64,000 nucleotides of DNA from Limnobacter sp. 130 (GCF_902506325.1 NZ_LR732330.1:62001-126000); one strand, 5' to 3'; counted from the stretch's first letter, positions 17,204 to 27,178 are shown. The notes: generated by a model from the sequence alone, not told the origin. A program made the numbers and translations.

Positions 17204-17917
17204 ATGCCCAGTCTTTCAGCAGTCAATTTTCTCTCAGATTCAAGCTCGCAATTGTTGCCTTTCTGGATTGCGATTGCACAAACCGATCATGAACTGGAGC
17301 TGGCTGCGAAAGCCCGTCATCTGGCCTACGGCAAACACCTTCCCTTGTTGGGCGCAAAACTGGCATTGCCTGATACAGATGATCGCCACCCTGACTCGGC
17401 TGTCTTGCTTGCTTTCTCAAAGCTCGACGGCAGTTGCATTGGTACTGTTCGGGTTCAAATTGCCAAGCAACAACAACTTCGGCTTGAAGAATCTTTTGTA
17501 TTGCCCAAAGCCTTGAAAAGCGGGCGAATCGCCGAAATATCCAGGCTGGCCATACCGGCGCGTTCCAACGGGCTTGCGTTAAGGCTGATGCTGATCAAAG
17601 CGGCTTACTGGTATAGCCGTGCAAACTCGGTCGATCGCTGTTTCCTGTGCGTGCGCTTTCCGGTCGACCGGCAGTACCGCCGGTTTGAACTGGAGGATGT
17701 TTTACAGCCCGGTGAATTTGTCGAGATGAATCACATCGGCATGATTCCTCATCGAATACTCTGGTTTGATGTATTCACAATTGAAGCCCGTTGGTTGCTG
17801 AGTACAAACCCACTGCATTCCGTTTATTTCTCAAGTTCTCATCCTGATTTGTTGCAAAACATCCAGATGCGTACTTTGCAACTGGAAACGCAAAGCAAAC
17901 TGCGTTCAATTGGATGA
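17204..17917 (+). CDS. FeeM-like / exosortase-associated-type N-acyltransferase
   Basis: 237 residues, soluble. The pattern AAKARHLAYGK near the N-terminus, LDGSCIGTVRVQ strands and AEISRLAIPARSNGLALRLML matches the GNAT fold variant of FeeM-type N-acyl amino-acid synthases and autoinducer-synthase-like acyltransferases, which use acyl-ACP donors. Start is the ATG at 17204, with GGAG six bases upstream; an in-frame TTG lies at 17192. The stop overlaps the start of the GGDEF-EAL gene (ATGA), so the two are translationally coupled, suggesting that the acylated product and c-di-GMP turnover are linked (inference). Confidence 0.65.
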   Translation: MPSLSAVNFLSDSSSQLLPFWIAIAQTDHELELAAKARHLAYGKHLPLLGAKLALPDTDDRHPDSAVLLAFSKLDGSCIGTVRVQIAKQQQLRLEESFVLPKALKSGRIAEISRLAIPARSNGLALRLMLIKAAYWYSRANSVDRCFLCVRFPVDRQYRRFELEDVLQPGEFVEMNHIGMIPHRILWFDVFTIEARWLLSTNPLHSVYFSSSHPDLLQNIQMRTLQLETQSKLRSIG

Positions 17918-20811
17918 TGTTTATGCACGCTGCAGTCGCAGATTCATTTCAGAAAACACCTTGGACTACTTTTTTGTCATTGGTCTTGCTGGGTTTTTTC
18001 TTGCTGGTGTCCTTTGTCAACTTGTCGGTACTTGATCAAAACAGACCGCATGAGTTGCCACTGGGTTTTGCAAGCCTTAATCAAAACGAGGTGCAGGGCA
18101 GCTTGTTCAATGTTGTGGAGCAACTTAAAAATGAGCCTCGGCGCAATGTGCTGCGTACCCATTTGCAAGAAACACCCTATTGGATTTATACCGATCTGTC
18201 GCAGACTATGCCGCTGCAATATGAACAAATGGTTTTCCGGTCAAGACACCTGGTTCAATCAAGTTGCTGGCTTGGTGACTCCGACGGATCCTTGCGGGAA
18301 ATCCCGCTTGAAACCAATCAAGGGCGTGTGTTGTCTGCGAGCTTTTCAGGACCGGCGAACCCACAGGGAATACTTTGTCAATTCCAGTTTGTCGGGCCAG
18401 CCAGTCTTGAAATTGGTTTGCAAAGCCGTGCAGACTTCAACAAGGCAATTTTGATTGCTGAGCGACGTCAAAGTTTTCTCGAAGGCGTTCTTTATCTCAT
18501 GATTGGCATGGTGGCTGTGGCTGCATTCATGACCCGAAGCACCTTGTTTGTGTGTTACGGGTTCTGGCTGTTTGCAAGTCTTCGATTGGTGGCTTTGTCT
18601 GAGGGCTGGGACCATTCGATATTTGGATTTGAGTTGCTCGCCGAACCACTGATGCGGGCTCGCATGCTGGCCTTGGCCATGTATTTCACCTCAACGGTAC
18701 TGATTGTTTGGCATTTATTTGAGAACATTCGGCGCGAATCGTGGCTGGGCGTATTGAGAACGCTGCAATTCGCCAGCGCTGTGTTGATCTTGCTTGCTCT
18801 TTTTTCACCTTACCGCACTTTTCTTGAGCTGTTTTGGCCAATGAGCCTTGTGGCGGCGTCGGCAGTGGCTTGGGTAGTTACCCAGAATTTTCTGGAAAAG
18901 CGAGACAGGGTTGCCATTTATTATCTGGCGGCCATGATGATTTCGCTCACTGGCGCAGTCGCCGAGGTGTTGTCTGCCTGGTTTGACCAGCGGTTTTTGT
19001 TGCAGTATTTCAATAGTGCATCTGTCACCGTATTGGCCAGCGTCATGACTGCTGTTGCCTTGGCCGAGTTTCTGCGCAAGGCACAATGGCAACAACAATT
19101 GGCCGCCCAGGAAATCAAACAGGCCCATGAACGTCTCGAGAATGTATTTGATATCGCGCCCTCCGCCATGTTCACCTGTACGCGTCATGGTCAACTGCTT
19201 AACTTCAACAAGCAGTTCACTGATCTTTTCCTGAATCGTGAAGGCAAGCCAACACTGGATTTTCTTCAGCCGCCGCGCCTTGCCTCTTTGTTTAATTTGC
19301 TTGAGTCGCCGGGCAAATCATCGCGCCGCGAATTACCCGTGGTCGTAGGGGAAGGGCAAACACGTTGGTATGAACTGGTGGTGAGCCGCGATCATCGCGA
19401 GCTTGTTGGCGTTGTTGCCGACTTCACGGCAAGAAAAGACCGGGAGTTGGCCCTGCAGTACCAGGCCACGCACGATGAGTTAACGGGCGCACTGAACAGA
19501 AGGGGATTGCAAAATGTAATTCACAACAAACTGAACAAGCGTGCTGCCAGTTTCACTTTCTTCTGCGTTGACATTCAGCAGTTTTCACGTTTGATCAGTG
19601 CTTATGGCCTTGCAGTTTCTGATCAGTTGTTACAAGCCTTTCACACCGAACTGTATCGCCACATGAATGCACACGGTGAAATCGCTCGACTGCACATCGA
19701 CCAGTTCGCGGTAATGATTCATCACAATGATTCTGTTCAGGCCGAGGAGGCATTCAATGCCTTCTTGAAAAAACTCGAATCCGTGCCTTTTCAATTTGAT
19801 GGTCGAAGCATACAAGTCGCCGTGCTGGCGACGCTGGTTTATCAGGGCCTGGTCGACAATGTACTCGATGTCATGGAGGCCGTTGAAATGTCCATGCGTG
19901 AATCCAAGTCCAAGGCCAAACGCAACAGCCAGGTTGAGCGGGTGGTTTTTGAACAGAATCAAACCCGCAGTTTGCTTGATCAATCCAGAACGATACGACG
20001 ACTGGATGATCAGAAATTACCGGCAGGGCTCACTCTGGCCTGGCAGCCCATACTGGCATTGAATCAACATGATGGCCCGCTATATGCCGAGGCATTGTTA
20101 AGAATCAAAGGGGAAAACGGCAAACTGAATTCAGCCGGGTTTTTGATAGAAGCGTGTGAACGAGGCGGGCACACTGCATTTCTGGACAATTGGGTATTAA
20201 GTCACACACTCGACTTTCTCGCGGAGCATGCCAGGCAACTGGACCGGCTCAGTGTACTGAGTATCAATGTGTCACCTGGATCGCTGAACGACGAAATTTT
20301 TCTTCAAGATACTTTGGCTTTAATTCGGGTGCACAAGCAGCATGCTTCAAAGTTGTGTCTTGAAATTACCGAAGTGGGATCGGTGATCAATTTGCAGGCA
20401 GTGCAAAGTTTCATTGAACAGGTAAGAAGTTTGGGTGTGCGCATTGCGCTTGATGATTTTGGTGCGGGATATAGCAACTTCAGGTATGCCATGGACTTGC
20501 ATGCCGATGTGATCAAGATTGATGGGTCCATTGTGAAAAACATTTGCCACAGCACAGAGAGCCATGCCGTGGTCACTGCAATTGTGGGATTGGCTCACGA
20601 CTTGGGTTGTAAATGTGTGGCTGAGTGGGTAGAGGACTTACACACGCTTCGCGAGGTCAAAGAACTTGGCGTCGATTATGTGCAAGGCTACCTTGTGTCG
20701 CCGGCCGTTGAATGCGAGCGTTTCTTGAATTTGAACAGCACGCTGGAACTGATGCCCGATCAGGACCGGGCACGAATGATTCAGGATGCTTTGGAGTCTG
20801 TCTCTTGCTGA
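17914..20811 (+). CDS. 7TM-PAS-GGDEF-EAL c-di-GMP phosphodiesterase
   Basis: 965 residues. One membrane helix at 18-37, an extracytoplasmic sensor region to about 185, seven hydrophobic segments from about 190 to 395 (7TMR-DISM-like), a PAS domain about 405-510, a GGDEF-fold domain 515-680 and an EAL domain 705-935. The GGDEF motif is replaced by HIDQF near 594, so cyclase activity is unlikely. The EAL side keeps EALLR, NVSPGSL, EITE, DDFGAGYSN, KIDGSIV and QGYLVSPA, so it is probably an active c-di-GMP phosphodiesterase. Coupled to the acyltransferase upstream; its 3' end overlaps the convergent mscS gene by 31 bases. Confidence 0.92.
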   Translation: MMFMHAAVADSFQKTPWTTFLSLVLLGFFLLVSFVNLSVLDQNRPHELPLGFASLNQNEVQGSLFNVVEQLKNEPRRNVLRTHLQETPYWIYTDLSQTMPLQYEQMVFRSRHLVQSSCWLGDSDGSLREIPLETNQGRVLSASFSGPANPQGILCQFQFVGPASLEIGLQSRADFNKAILIAERRQSFLEGVLYLMIGMVAVAAFMTRSTLFVCYGFWLFASLRLVALSEGWDHSIFGFELLAEPLMRARMLALAMYFTSTVLIVWHLFENIRRESWLGVLRTLQFASAVLILLALFSPYRTFLELFWPMSLVAASAVAWVVTQNFLEKRDRVAIYYLAAMMISLTGAVAEVLSAWFDQRFLLQYFNSASVTVLASVMTAVALAEFLRKAQWQQQLAAQEIKQAHERLENVFDIAPSAMFTCTRHGQLLNFNKQFTDLFLNREGKPTLDFLQPPRLASLFNLLESPGKSSRRELPVVVGEGQTRWYELVVSRDHRELVGVVADFTARKDRELALQYQATHDELTGALNRRGLQNVIHNKLNKRAASFTFFCVDIQQFSRLISAYGLAVSDQLLQAFHTELYRHMNAHGEIARLHIDQFAVMIHHNDSVQAEEAFNAFLKKLESVPFQFDGRSIQVAVLATLVYQGLVDNVLDVMEAVEMSMRESKSKAKRNSQVERVVFEQNQTRSLLDQSRTIRRLDDQKLPAGLTLAWQPILALNQHDGPLYAEALLRIKGENGKLNSAGFLIEACERGGHTAFLDNWVLSHTLDFLAEHARQLDRLSVLSINVSPGSLNDEIFLQDTLALIRVHKQHASKLCLEITEVGSVINLQAVQSFIEQVRSLGVRIALDDFGAGYSNFRYAMDLHADVIKIDGSIVKNICHSTESHAVVTAIVGLAHDLGCKCVAEWVEDLHTLREVKELGVDYVQGYLVSPAVECERFLNLNSTLELMPDQDRARMIQDALESVSC

Positions 20812-21680
20812 GTGCTGCCCAATTCGCTGTATTCAACCCAAAAACGTTTCACGATTGATTTTTCAAGTTGCCCTCGCTTGTTTAACGGGCAGGCAAACCG
20901 CAAGGTCATGCGTAAACATTTTTCGTCCACACTGGCCCAAAATACCTCGGGCCGTGCTTTGGGCAAATCGACAAAATTATCGCGCTCAACTGCCGAAAAA
21001 TGCCGTTCAGCTTCTTCAATCCAGTGTTTGCCAGCTTCATTGGCCAATTTGAGTGTCAATTGCTCAGCAGCCTGAATTTTTACCGACTTGTCGAAATGGA
21101 AATCAATCAGGTGAATGCCATAAGATCCATACACCGACAGATTTTTCATGGCCTGTGTAAACACCAGGCTGTTGGGCAAACTCAGCAGGCGGCCAGTTTG
21201 TTTTTTTGAGGGGCCAATTTCGGCAAGCTCGAAAGTTACAAAACCCGTATTCACCAACTGCCCGGTAAATTCCCCCACTTCGATGGTGCTGCCAATGCGC
21301 AGGCTTTTGTTCAACGAAATAATCAGTGCGCCCCACAGGCACAAAATGAATTCTTTGCTGACAATCAACAGCGCACCACCAATGGCTGCGAGGGAAATCA
21401 GAAAGCCCGTAATTTGTCCTGACCACAATGCCAACACCAGAAGCAAGGCAGTTACCCAGACAATGTTTTTGCGACGAACCCACGTGGCGCGAACATTGCC
21501 GGTTTGAGGTGGCGAGGCATGGGTTTCCCGCAACAGCCGCCAGTGCATCAAGCGATTGATGGTGGTGGCCAGCATGATGAGTGCAACTGACAAAATCAGC
21601 TTGCCAAGCCGACCCTCCAGAAAAGTGAAAACCTGTTCAACGCTGGGTTCCAAGTCTTTAAAAAATTGGAGAATTTCCAT
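20781..21680 (-). CDS. MscS-family mechanosensitive channel
   Basis: 299 residues. Three N-terminal hydrophobic segments, the third being the pore-type helix (GFLISLAAIGGALLIVSKEF), then the MscS beta-domain with SLRIGSTIEVGEFTGQLVNTG, FELAEIG and LLSLPNSLVF, and a C-terminal alpha/beta region. This is the small-MscS architecture for relief of osmotic downshock. It follows the Kef-type antiporter by one base on the same strand, so the pair may serve ion and turgor homeostasis together. Confidence 0.88.
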   Translation of the reverse strand: MEILQFFKDLEPSVEQVFTFLEGRLGKLILSVALIMLATTINRLMHWRLLRETHASPPQTGNVRATWVRRKNIVWVTALLLVLALWSGQITGFLISLAAIGGALLIVSKEFILCLWGALIISLNKSLRIGSTIEVGEFTGQLVNTGFVTFELAEIGPSKKQTGRLLSLPNSLVFTQAMKNLSVYGSYGIHLIDFHFDKSVKIQAAEQLTLKLANEAGKHWIEEAERHFSAVERDNFVDLPKARPEVFWASVDEKCLRMTLRFACPLNKRGQLEKSIVKRFWVEYSELGSTQQETDSKAS

Positions 21681-21681
21681 C

Positions 21682-23442
21682 TTAACCCCGGTTGGCTGCG
21701 CGTTGGTCTTGCTGGAAAATGGCCTCTAGTTCCTCGCGTCCCTGTCGACCTATTTCGATCACTTTTTCGTTATCACCGACCACCTTGACTTGCTTGTTCA
21801 GCAGGTTTTCATCGTGTTGCTTGAAGGTTTCGGCCTTTTGCATGGCTTGGCCGTCGCTGTAGCCCAGTGCATGTAGCGCTTCGGTGGCAGCCTCCAGAGC
21901 GCCCGCGAAAAGTTCTCGAACCACGGAATGGGCACCTGCAGCTTTTAATGCAAGGTAATCGTTCCGGTTGTGCGCGCGTGCAATGATGGTGATCTTGGGG
22001 TAGTGGTGAACAATAAACTCTACGATGGCTTGCGACATTTGTGGATCATCGATTGCCACAATCACGGTACGAACCTTTCCAATTCCCGCCGCTTCCAGAA
22101 CTTCGGCTCGGGAAGCATCGCCGTAATACACCTGATTGCCGAATTTTTTCACGAACTCGATGTGCTCGGCGTTTTTGTCCAGTGCGGTGAAGTGAATCTG
22201 GTTGGCCGCCAGTATTCGCCCGGTGACCTGACCAAAACGACCGAATCCAAGAATCAGCGCTTCAGATTCACTGGAGTCGAATTTTTCAATATTTTGCGGC
22301 GCTTTGGCAATCTGTTTGTTTGTGAACTTCTCAAACCACAGCACTGCAGGTGCGGTCAGTGCCATTGAAATGCCGATCATCAAATTGACCATGCCTGCCG
22401 TACCTTCGCCCAGCAGACGCAGGTCTATGGCCTGCGCCATGATCACAAAGCCAAATTCACCACCTTGGCAAAGCATCAAACCCAACATGAGACCGCGCGG
22501 GAAGGGCACTCCGGCAAGCATCACCAGGCCGATGATGACAACGGCTTTCAAAGACATCAGCCCCAAGGTGCCCAACATGACTGTAAGTGGAGATTCAACC
22601 AGTAGACCGAAATTCAGGGTCATGCCGATCGAAATGAAAAACAAGCCAAGGCTGAGCCCTTTGAATGGCTCCACATCGGCCTCAAGTTGATGACGGAACG
22701 AAGAGTTCGCCAACATCATGCCCGCCATGAAAGCACCCAGGCCCATGGACAGGTTGGCATGTTCCATCACCACTGCAGCGCCCAGCACAATCAGCAGGGC
22801 CACCACGGTCATGATTTCCCGGCCACCATAGCGAGACATGAACTGCAAGGCGGGGTTAATCAGGTAACGCGCAAATACAATCAAGCCCAGAATGGCCGCG
22901 GGTGCCAGCCACCACTGGCCGGGGTCGGTGTCGGGTTCAACAGGCGCCAAGGCTTGTACCGCGAACAAAATGGGAACTACAGCCAGGTCTTGAAACAGCA
23001 GCATGGAAAAGCCGCGCCGACCATCTTCATTGCCCAAGATGCCTTTGTCGGCCATTAACTGAATGGCAAATGCAGTCGACGAAAGGCCCAAGGCCAATGC
23101 GATCACCAAGGCGGCGTTGCTGTTCATTTCGAACATGAAGGCAAGCACGCCGTAAATGATGCCTGCCGTGATAAACAGTTGACCCGAGCCCAGCAAAAGC
23201 ACTTGGGCACGCATGGCCCACAGCTTGGCCGGTTCCAGTTCAAGGCCGATTACGAACAGCAGTAAAATGACGCCAATTTCCGAGAAGTGCAGTACTTTTT
23301 CCGGGTCGTCGATCAGTCCCAATACCTGTGGACCGATCACCACCCCGGCAGCGAGATAGCCAAGAATCGCACCCAAGCCCAGTTTCTTGAACAGGGGCAC
23401 GGCCAGCGCTGCCGCCAGCAAAAAGTAAACAACACTTTCCAT
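21682..23442 (-). CDS. Kef/YbaL-type monovalent cation:proton antiporter (CPA2)
   Basis: 586 residues. Residues 1-380 carry about 12-13 membrane helices of the CPA2 exchanger (GLELEPAKLWAMR, GLSSTAFAIQLM, FKGLSLGLFFISIGM, CQGGEFGFVI). Residues about 395-510 form a TrkA-N/RCK nucleotide-binding domain (ILGFGRFGQVTGRIL, YYGDASRAEVLEAAG). A charged helical tail follows. Members are K+/H+ efflux systems gated by ligands such as glutathione adducts; which subtype this is cannot be decided. First gene of a pair with the MscS channel. Confidence 0.88.
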   Translation of the reverse strand: MESVVYFLLAAALAVPLFKKLGLGAILGYLAAGVVIGPQVLGLIDDPEKVLHFSEIGVILLLFVIGLELEPAKLWAMRAQVLLLGSGQLFITAGIIYGVLAFMFEMNSNAALVIALALGLSSTAFAIQLMADKGILGNEDGRRGFSMLLFQDLAVVPILFAVQALAPVEPDTDPGQWWLAPAAILGLIVFARYLINPALQFMSRYGGREIMTVVALLIVLGAAVVMEHANLSMGLGAFMAGMMLANSSFRHQLEADVEPFKGLSLGLFFISIGMTLNFGLLVESPLTVMLGTLGLMSLKAVVIIGLVMLAGVPFPRGLMLGLMLCQGGEFGFVIMAQAIDLRLLGEGTAGMVNLMIGISMALTAPAVLWFEKFTNKQIAKAPQNIEKFDSSESEALILGFGRFGQVTGRILAANQIHFTALDKNAEHIEFVKKFGNQVYYGDASRAEVLEAAGIGKVRTVIVAIDDPQMSQAIVEFIVHHYPKITIIARAHNRNDYLALKAAGAHSVVRELFAGALEAATEALHALGYSDGQAMQKAETFKQHDENLLNKQVKVVGDNEKVIEIGRQGREELEAIFQQDQRAANRG

Positions 23443-23459
23443 TTTATCTCTCGTTTTAT

Positions 23460-24653
23460 TTAGATCAGTTCAATGGCCAGGGCTGTGGCTTCACCGCCAC
23501 CAATGCACAAACTGGCCACACCAATTTTTCCATTGGTTTTTTTCAGTGCACCAATTAATGTGCAAACAATTCGGGCGCCGCTCGCGCCAATCGGGTGGCC
23601 CAGCGCACAGGCCCCACCGTGAATATTTACTTTGTCAGCGGGCAAGTTCAAATCAACCATGGCGGCCATGGTAACCACGGCAAATGCTTCATTGATTTCG
23701 AATAAATCAACCTGTGTCGAACTCAAACCGGTTTTTTCGAACAGCCCTTGTAACGCACCAACCGGCGCAGTGGTAAACAAGCTTGGTTTTTGCGCATGGG
23801 TGCTGTGCCCCAGTATGCGCGCCAATGGCTTGATTCCCAGTTTTTCTGCGTGGCTTTGTTTCATCATGACTACAGCGGCTGCTCCATCGGAAATGGAAGA
23901 GCTGTTGGCGGCTGTGACCGTGCCACCATCGCGGCGAAAGGCGGGTTTCAGGGTGGGCACTTTGGCTGGGTCGGCTTTCAAGGGTTGTTCGTCGGTGCCG
24001 ACCAGTTCAGTGCCTTTGCGGCTGGCCACTTCAATGGGAGCAATTTCCCATTGAAAACTGCCATTTTCTGTGGCTTCTTTGGCGCGTGCCAAGGATCGAA
24101 TGGCGAATTCGTCCTGCGCTTGTCGGGTAAAGCTGTATTGGTCTGCACATTCTTCGGCAAAGGTACCCATCAAACGGCCTTTCTCGTAGGCGTCTTCAAG
24201 GCCATCGAGAAACATGTGGTCCATCACTTGCCCGTGCCCCATGCGCATACCGCCACGGGCTTTGGGTAGAAGGTAGGGGGCATTGCTCATGCTTTCCATG
24301 CCGCCCGCCACGGCAACCTGGGTACTGCCAGCCAACAGGCTGTCGTGCGCCATCATGATTGCTTTCATGCCTGAACCACACATTTTGTTGATGGTGGTGC
24401 AGGCGCTGCTCAACGGCAAGCCTGCGGTTAACGCAGCTTGACGGGCAGGGGCCTGGCCTTGGCCTGCTGGTAACACGCAACCCATGATGACTTCATCGAC
24501 TTTTTCGGACAGGGTGGGGTGGCCTGCGCGTAGCACGGCCTGTTGAATGGCGTGGGCGCCCAGTTCGCTTGCGGTAAAACTGGACATGCTGCCTTGAAAA
24601 CCGCCCATGGGGGTGCGGGCAGCCGATACGATCACGATTGGGTCGTGGGTCAT
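23460..24653 (-). CDS. Acetyl-CoA acetyltransferase (thiolase)
   Basis: 397 residues from the ATG at 24653, which follows GGAGA by about seven bases and aligns with the usual thiolase start MTHDPIVIVSAARTPMGG; longer in-frame starts exist upstream but add nonhomologous sequence. Catalytic residues are complete: Cys92 in NKMCGSGMKA, His353 in GHPIGASG and Cys383 in SLCIGGG. The enzyme condenses or cleaves acetoacetyl-CoA, feeding PHB synthesis or ketone and fatty-acid breakdown. It stands alone between kef and metE, so the direction in vivo is not evident. Confidence 0.9.
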   Translation of the reverse strand: MTHDPIVIVSAARTPMGGFQGSMSSFTASELGAHAIQQAVLRAGHPTLSEKVDEVIMGCVLPAGQGQAPARQAALTAGLPLSSACTTINKMCGSGMKAIMMAHDSLLAGSTQVAVAGGMESMSNAPYLLPKARGGMRMGHGQVMDHMFLDGLEDAYEKGRLMGTFAEECADQYSFTRQAQDEFAIRSLARAKEATENGSFQWEIAPIEVASRKGTELVGTDEQPLKADPAKVPTLKPAFRRDGGTVTAANSSSISDGAAAVVMMKQSHAEKLGIKPLARILGHSTHAQKPSLFTTAPVGALQGLFEKTGLSSTQVDLFEINEAFAVVTMAAMVDLNLPADKVNIHGGACALGHPIGASGARIVCTLIGALKKTNGKIGVASLCIGGGEATALAIELI

Positions 24654-24732
24654 GGTGTGGGTCTCCGGGAAAATAGATGTTATTAATCCTATTTTCCCGT
24701 GAGCCACGGCTTTGGCAAGCCCTTTGCAGCAA

Positions 24733-27081
24733 TTATGCGGCAGTTTTTTCAGTCTTGTTGCTGTTCAGCCGTTCTGCGCGCAACACGGCTGTTGCCTTGA
24801 CCATCACAGCCAAGGCCGCTTCAGTTTCCTCCCAGCCACGGGTTTTCAGGCCACAGTCGGGGTTGACCCACAGATTTTCAGGTGGAATAACCTGCGCTGC
24901 CTTGCGGATCAGGCGAACGATTTCATCTTGTCCCGGTACGCGGGGCGAATGAATGTCGTAAACGCCAGGGCCAATTTCATTGGGGTAATGAAATTCGCCA
25001 AAGCCACGCAGCAATTCCATGTCGGAACGGCTGGTTTCAATCGTGATCACATCGGCATCCATGGCGGCAATGGCAGGCAAGATGTCGTTGAATTCGGAAT
25101 AGCACATGTGCGTATGAATTTGTGTGTCATCGTTCACCGGGCTTGCTGAAATGCGGAACGCTTTGCTGGCCCAGTTCAAATAATCATCCCAACGCGCTTT
25201 GCGCAAAGGCAAGCCTTCGCGATAAGCGGGCTCGTCGATTTGAATCATGCCAATGCCAGCCTGTTCCAGGTCGGCAACTTCGTCGCGAATGGCCAAGGCA
25301 ATTTGCAGTGCCGTGGTGGCACGGGCTTGGTCATTTCGAACAAAGCTCCATTGCAAAATAGTGACCGGGCCTGTCAGCATGCCTTTCACGGGTTTTTCGC
25401 TCAGGCTTTGGGCAAAGCGGGCCACATCCACAGTCATGGCCTTGGGGCGTGCCACATCGCCAAACAGAATGGGCGGCTTCACGCAGCGCGAGCCGTAGCT
25501 TTGCACCCAGCCATTGGCCGAGAAAGTAAAACCTTCAAGCTGTTCACCAAAATATTCAACCATGTCGTTGCGCTCGGCTTCGCCGTGCACCAACACATCC
25601 AAACCAATCCGCTCCTGAAACTCGATGGCCTGGCGAATTTCCTGGCTAATGTGTTGCCAGTAGGTTTTTTCATCCATTTCGTTTTTCTTGAAACGTGCGC
25701 GCAGGTTACGAATGGTTTTGGTTTGTGGAAAAGATCCAATGGTGGTGGTGGGGTAGGCGGGCAGGTTAAACCGTTCCCGTTGCTTGGTTTGCCGCACTGC
25801 GAATTCACTTAGCCGTTGGTCGGCCTTGGGGGCCAGGGCTGCAAGGCGTGCTTTCACTTCCGGGTTGTTCAGCAAAGGGCTGTTGGCGCGTTGCTTCACT
25901 ACACTTTGGTGTTCATGCCACACAGTGGCCAGTACACCGCTTAATGCTTTGCCTTGCAATTGCGTTTTGCTGGCTTGTTTTAGCAATTCCAGTTCTTCGA
26001 GTTTTTCAATGGCTCCCGCCAGCCAGGGTTTCACTAGCGGGTTGACCGTGTTGTCGTTGCCAAACTGATAGGGCACATGCAGCAGTGAACAGCTCGGTGC
26101 AAGCCAAACCTCGCCTTTGCCCGCATCAAAGGCTTTGGCGATTTGGTTTAGTGCTTCTTGCAAGTCTGTTTTCCAAATGTTGCGCCCGTCAATCAAACCC
26201 AACGACAGCACTTTGTAGTTGGGCAGCCAGTCCAGTACAAGTGGCAAGTCTTCCCCGGCGCGCACGCAATCCAGGTGCAAGCCATCCACAGGCAATTTAC
26301 ACACTGGGCTGGTGTGCCCTTGTGTGGTTGAAAAGTAAGTGGCCAACAGAATTTTTACACCGCTTGTTTTCAGTTGCAGGTAGCTACGCTCGAACGCTGC
26401 CAGGTAATTGGCGGGCAAGTCCAGGCCCAATATGGGTTCATCCAGCTGAAGCCATTCAATGCCATGGGTTTTGAGTTCGCTCAAAATTTGTCCGTATACG
26501 GGCAGCAGTTGGTCCAGCAAATGGAGCTGATCAAAGCCGGCCTGCTTGCTTTTGCCTTGGAATAAAAATGTAAGCGGACCAATCAAGCTGACCTTGATTG
26601 GATGGTTCAGTGTTTTGGCTTGCTCAATTTGCTCCACAAGGCTTGCGGTGTGGGCCTTGAACGCCGTGCTTGCAGTGAATTCCGGCACCATGTAGTGGTA
26701 ATTCGTGTCGAACCACTTGGTCATCTCCAGTGCCCAGGTTTCTTGAACATGGCCACAGCTGTGGTTCTCGGTCGACTTTCCCCTAACCATGGTGAAGTAG
26801 CGTTGTAGTTTGCTTTGTTGTGGTTTGAACTCAAAGCGTGCAGGTTCGCAACCCAGCAATTGAATGTGATCGGCCATTTGATCGTAAAAGGCAAAGTCGC
26901 CCACAGTAATGAAATCAAGCCCGGAATCAATTTGGGCTTGCCAGTGTTTCAGGCGCAGTTCATGTGCGGCGGTACGCAATGCTTCTTCATCGGTTTCGCC
27001 ACGCCAGTGGCTTTCAAGTGCAAATTTCAGTTCGCGGTTTTCCCCAATTCTGGGAAAGCCCAGGGTGTGTGTCTTGATCAT
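24733..27081 (-). CDS. metE: Cobalamin-independent methionine synthase
   Basis: 782 residues, full length. The N-terminal half starts TLGFPRIGENRELKFA, and the C-terminal barrel holds the zinc ligands His658, Cys660 (HTHMC), Glu682 and Cys743 (NPDCGLKT), each offset by 17 from the E. coli MetE positions. The enzyme transfers methyl from 5-methyltetrahydropteroyl-triglutamate to homocysteine. It is divergent from metR across a 96-base gap that holds MetR-type sites, the classical arrangement. No cobalamin riboswitch is visible upstream. Confidence 0.96.
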   Translation of the reverse strand: MIKTHTLGFPRIGENRELKFALESHWRGETDEEALRTAAHELRLKHWQAQIDSGLDFITVGDFAFYDQMADHIQLLGCEPARFEFKPQQSKLQRYFTMVRGKSTENHSCGHVQETWALEMTKWFDTNYHYMVPEFTASTAFKAHTASLVEQIEQAKTLNHPIKVSLIGPLTFLFQGKSKQAGFDQLHLLDQLLPVYGQILSELKTHGIEWLQLDEPILGLDLPANYLAAFERSYLQLKTSGVKILLATYFSTTQGHTSPVCKLPVDGLHLDCVRAGEDLPLVLDWLPNYKVLSLGLIDGRNIWKTDLQEALNQIAKAFDAGKGEVWLAPSCSLLHVPYQFGNDNTVNPLVKPWLAGAIEKLEELELLKQASKTQLQGKALSGVLATVWHEHQSVVKQRANSPLLNNPEVKARLAALAPKADQRLSEFAVRQTKQRERFNLPAYPTTTIGSFPQTKTIRNLRARFKKNEMDEKTYWQHISQEIRQAIEFQERIGLDVLVHGEAERNDMVEYFGEQLEGFTFSANGWVQSYGSRCVKPPILFGDVARPKAMTVDVARFAQSLSEKPVKGMLTGPVTILQWSFVRNDQARATTALQIALAIRDEVADLEQAGIGMIQIDEPAYREGLPLRKARWDDYLNWASKAFRISASPVNDDTQIHTHMCYSEFNDILPAIAAMDADVITIETSRSDMELLRGFGEFHYPNEIGPGVYDIHSPRVPGQDEIVRLIRKAAQVIPPENLWVNPDCGLKTRGWEETEAALAVMVKATAVLRAERLNSNKTEKTAA

Positions 27082-27142
27082 GGTGTTTCTTCTTGTGTGG
27101 CAATTAAAACATCATGATCGGTACAAACAGGGTATTATTCAA

Positions 27143-27157
27143 ACGAATAATATTCGT
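27143..27157. promoter_or_regulatory. Palindrome in the metE-metR gap (likely MetR site)
   Basis: ACGAATAATATTCGT is a perfect 15-base odd palindrome, related to the MetR half-sites. It lies about 62 bases upstream of metE and 21 bases upstream of metR. It is likely one of two MetR sites activating metE; binding is inferred. Confidence 0.5.
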
Positions 27158-27165
27158 CTAAATGG

Positions 27166-27178
27166 TGAATTATATTCA
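27166..27178. promoter_or_regulatory. MetR box
   Basis: TGAATTATATTCA matches the MetR consensus TGAAN5TTCA exactly. It overlaps the first base of the metR start codon, so bound MetR would block its own gene while remaining within activating distance of metE. Confidence 0.65.

Noticed and set aside
24654-24707. Extended thiolase start 18 codons upstream
   Set aside because: The added residues do not resemble any thiolase N-terminus, and a good ribosome site precedes the ATG at 24653.
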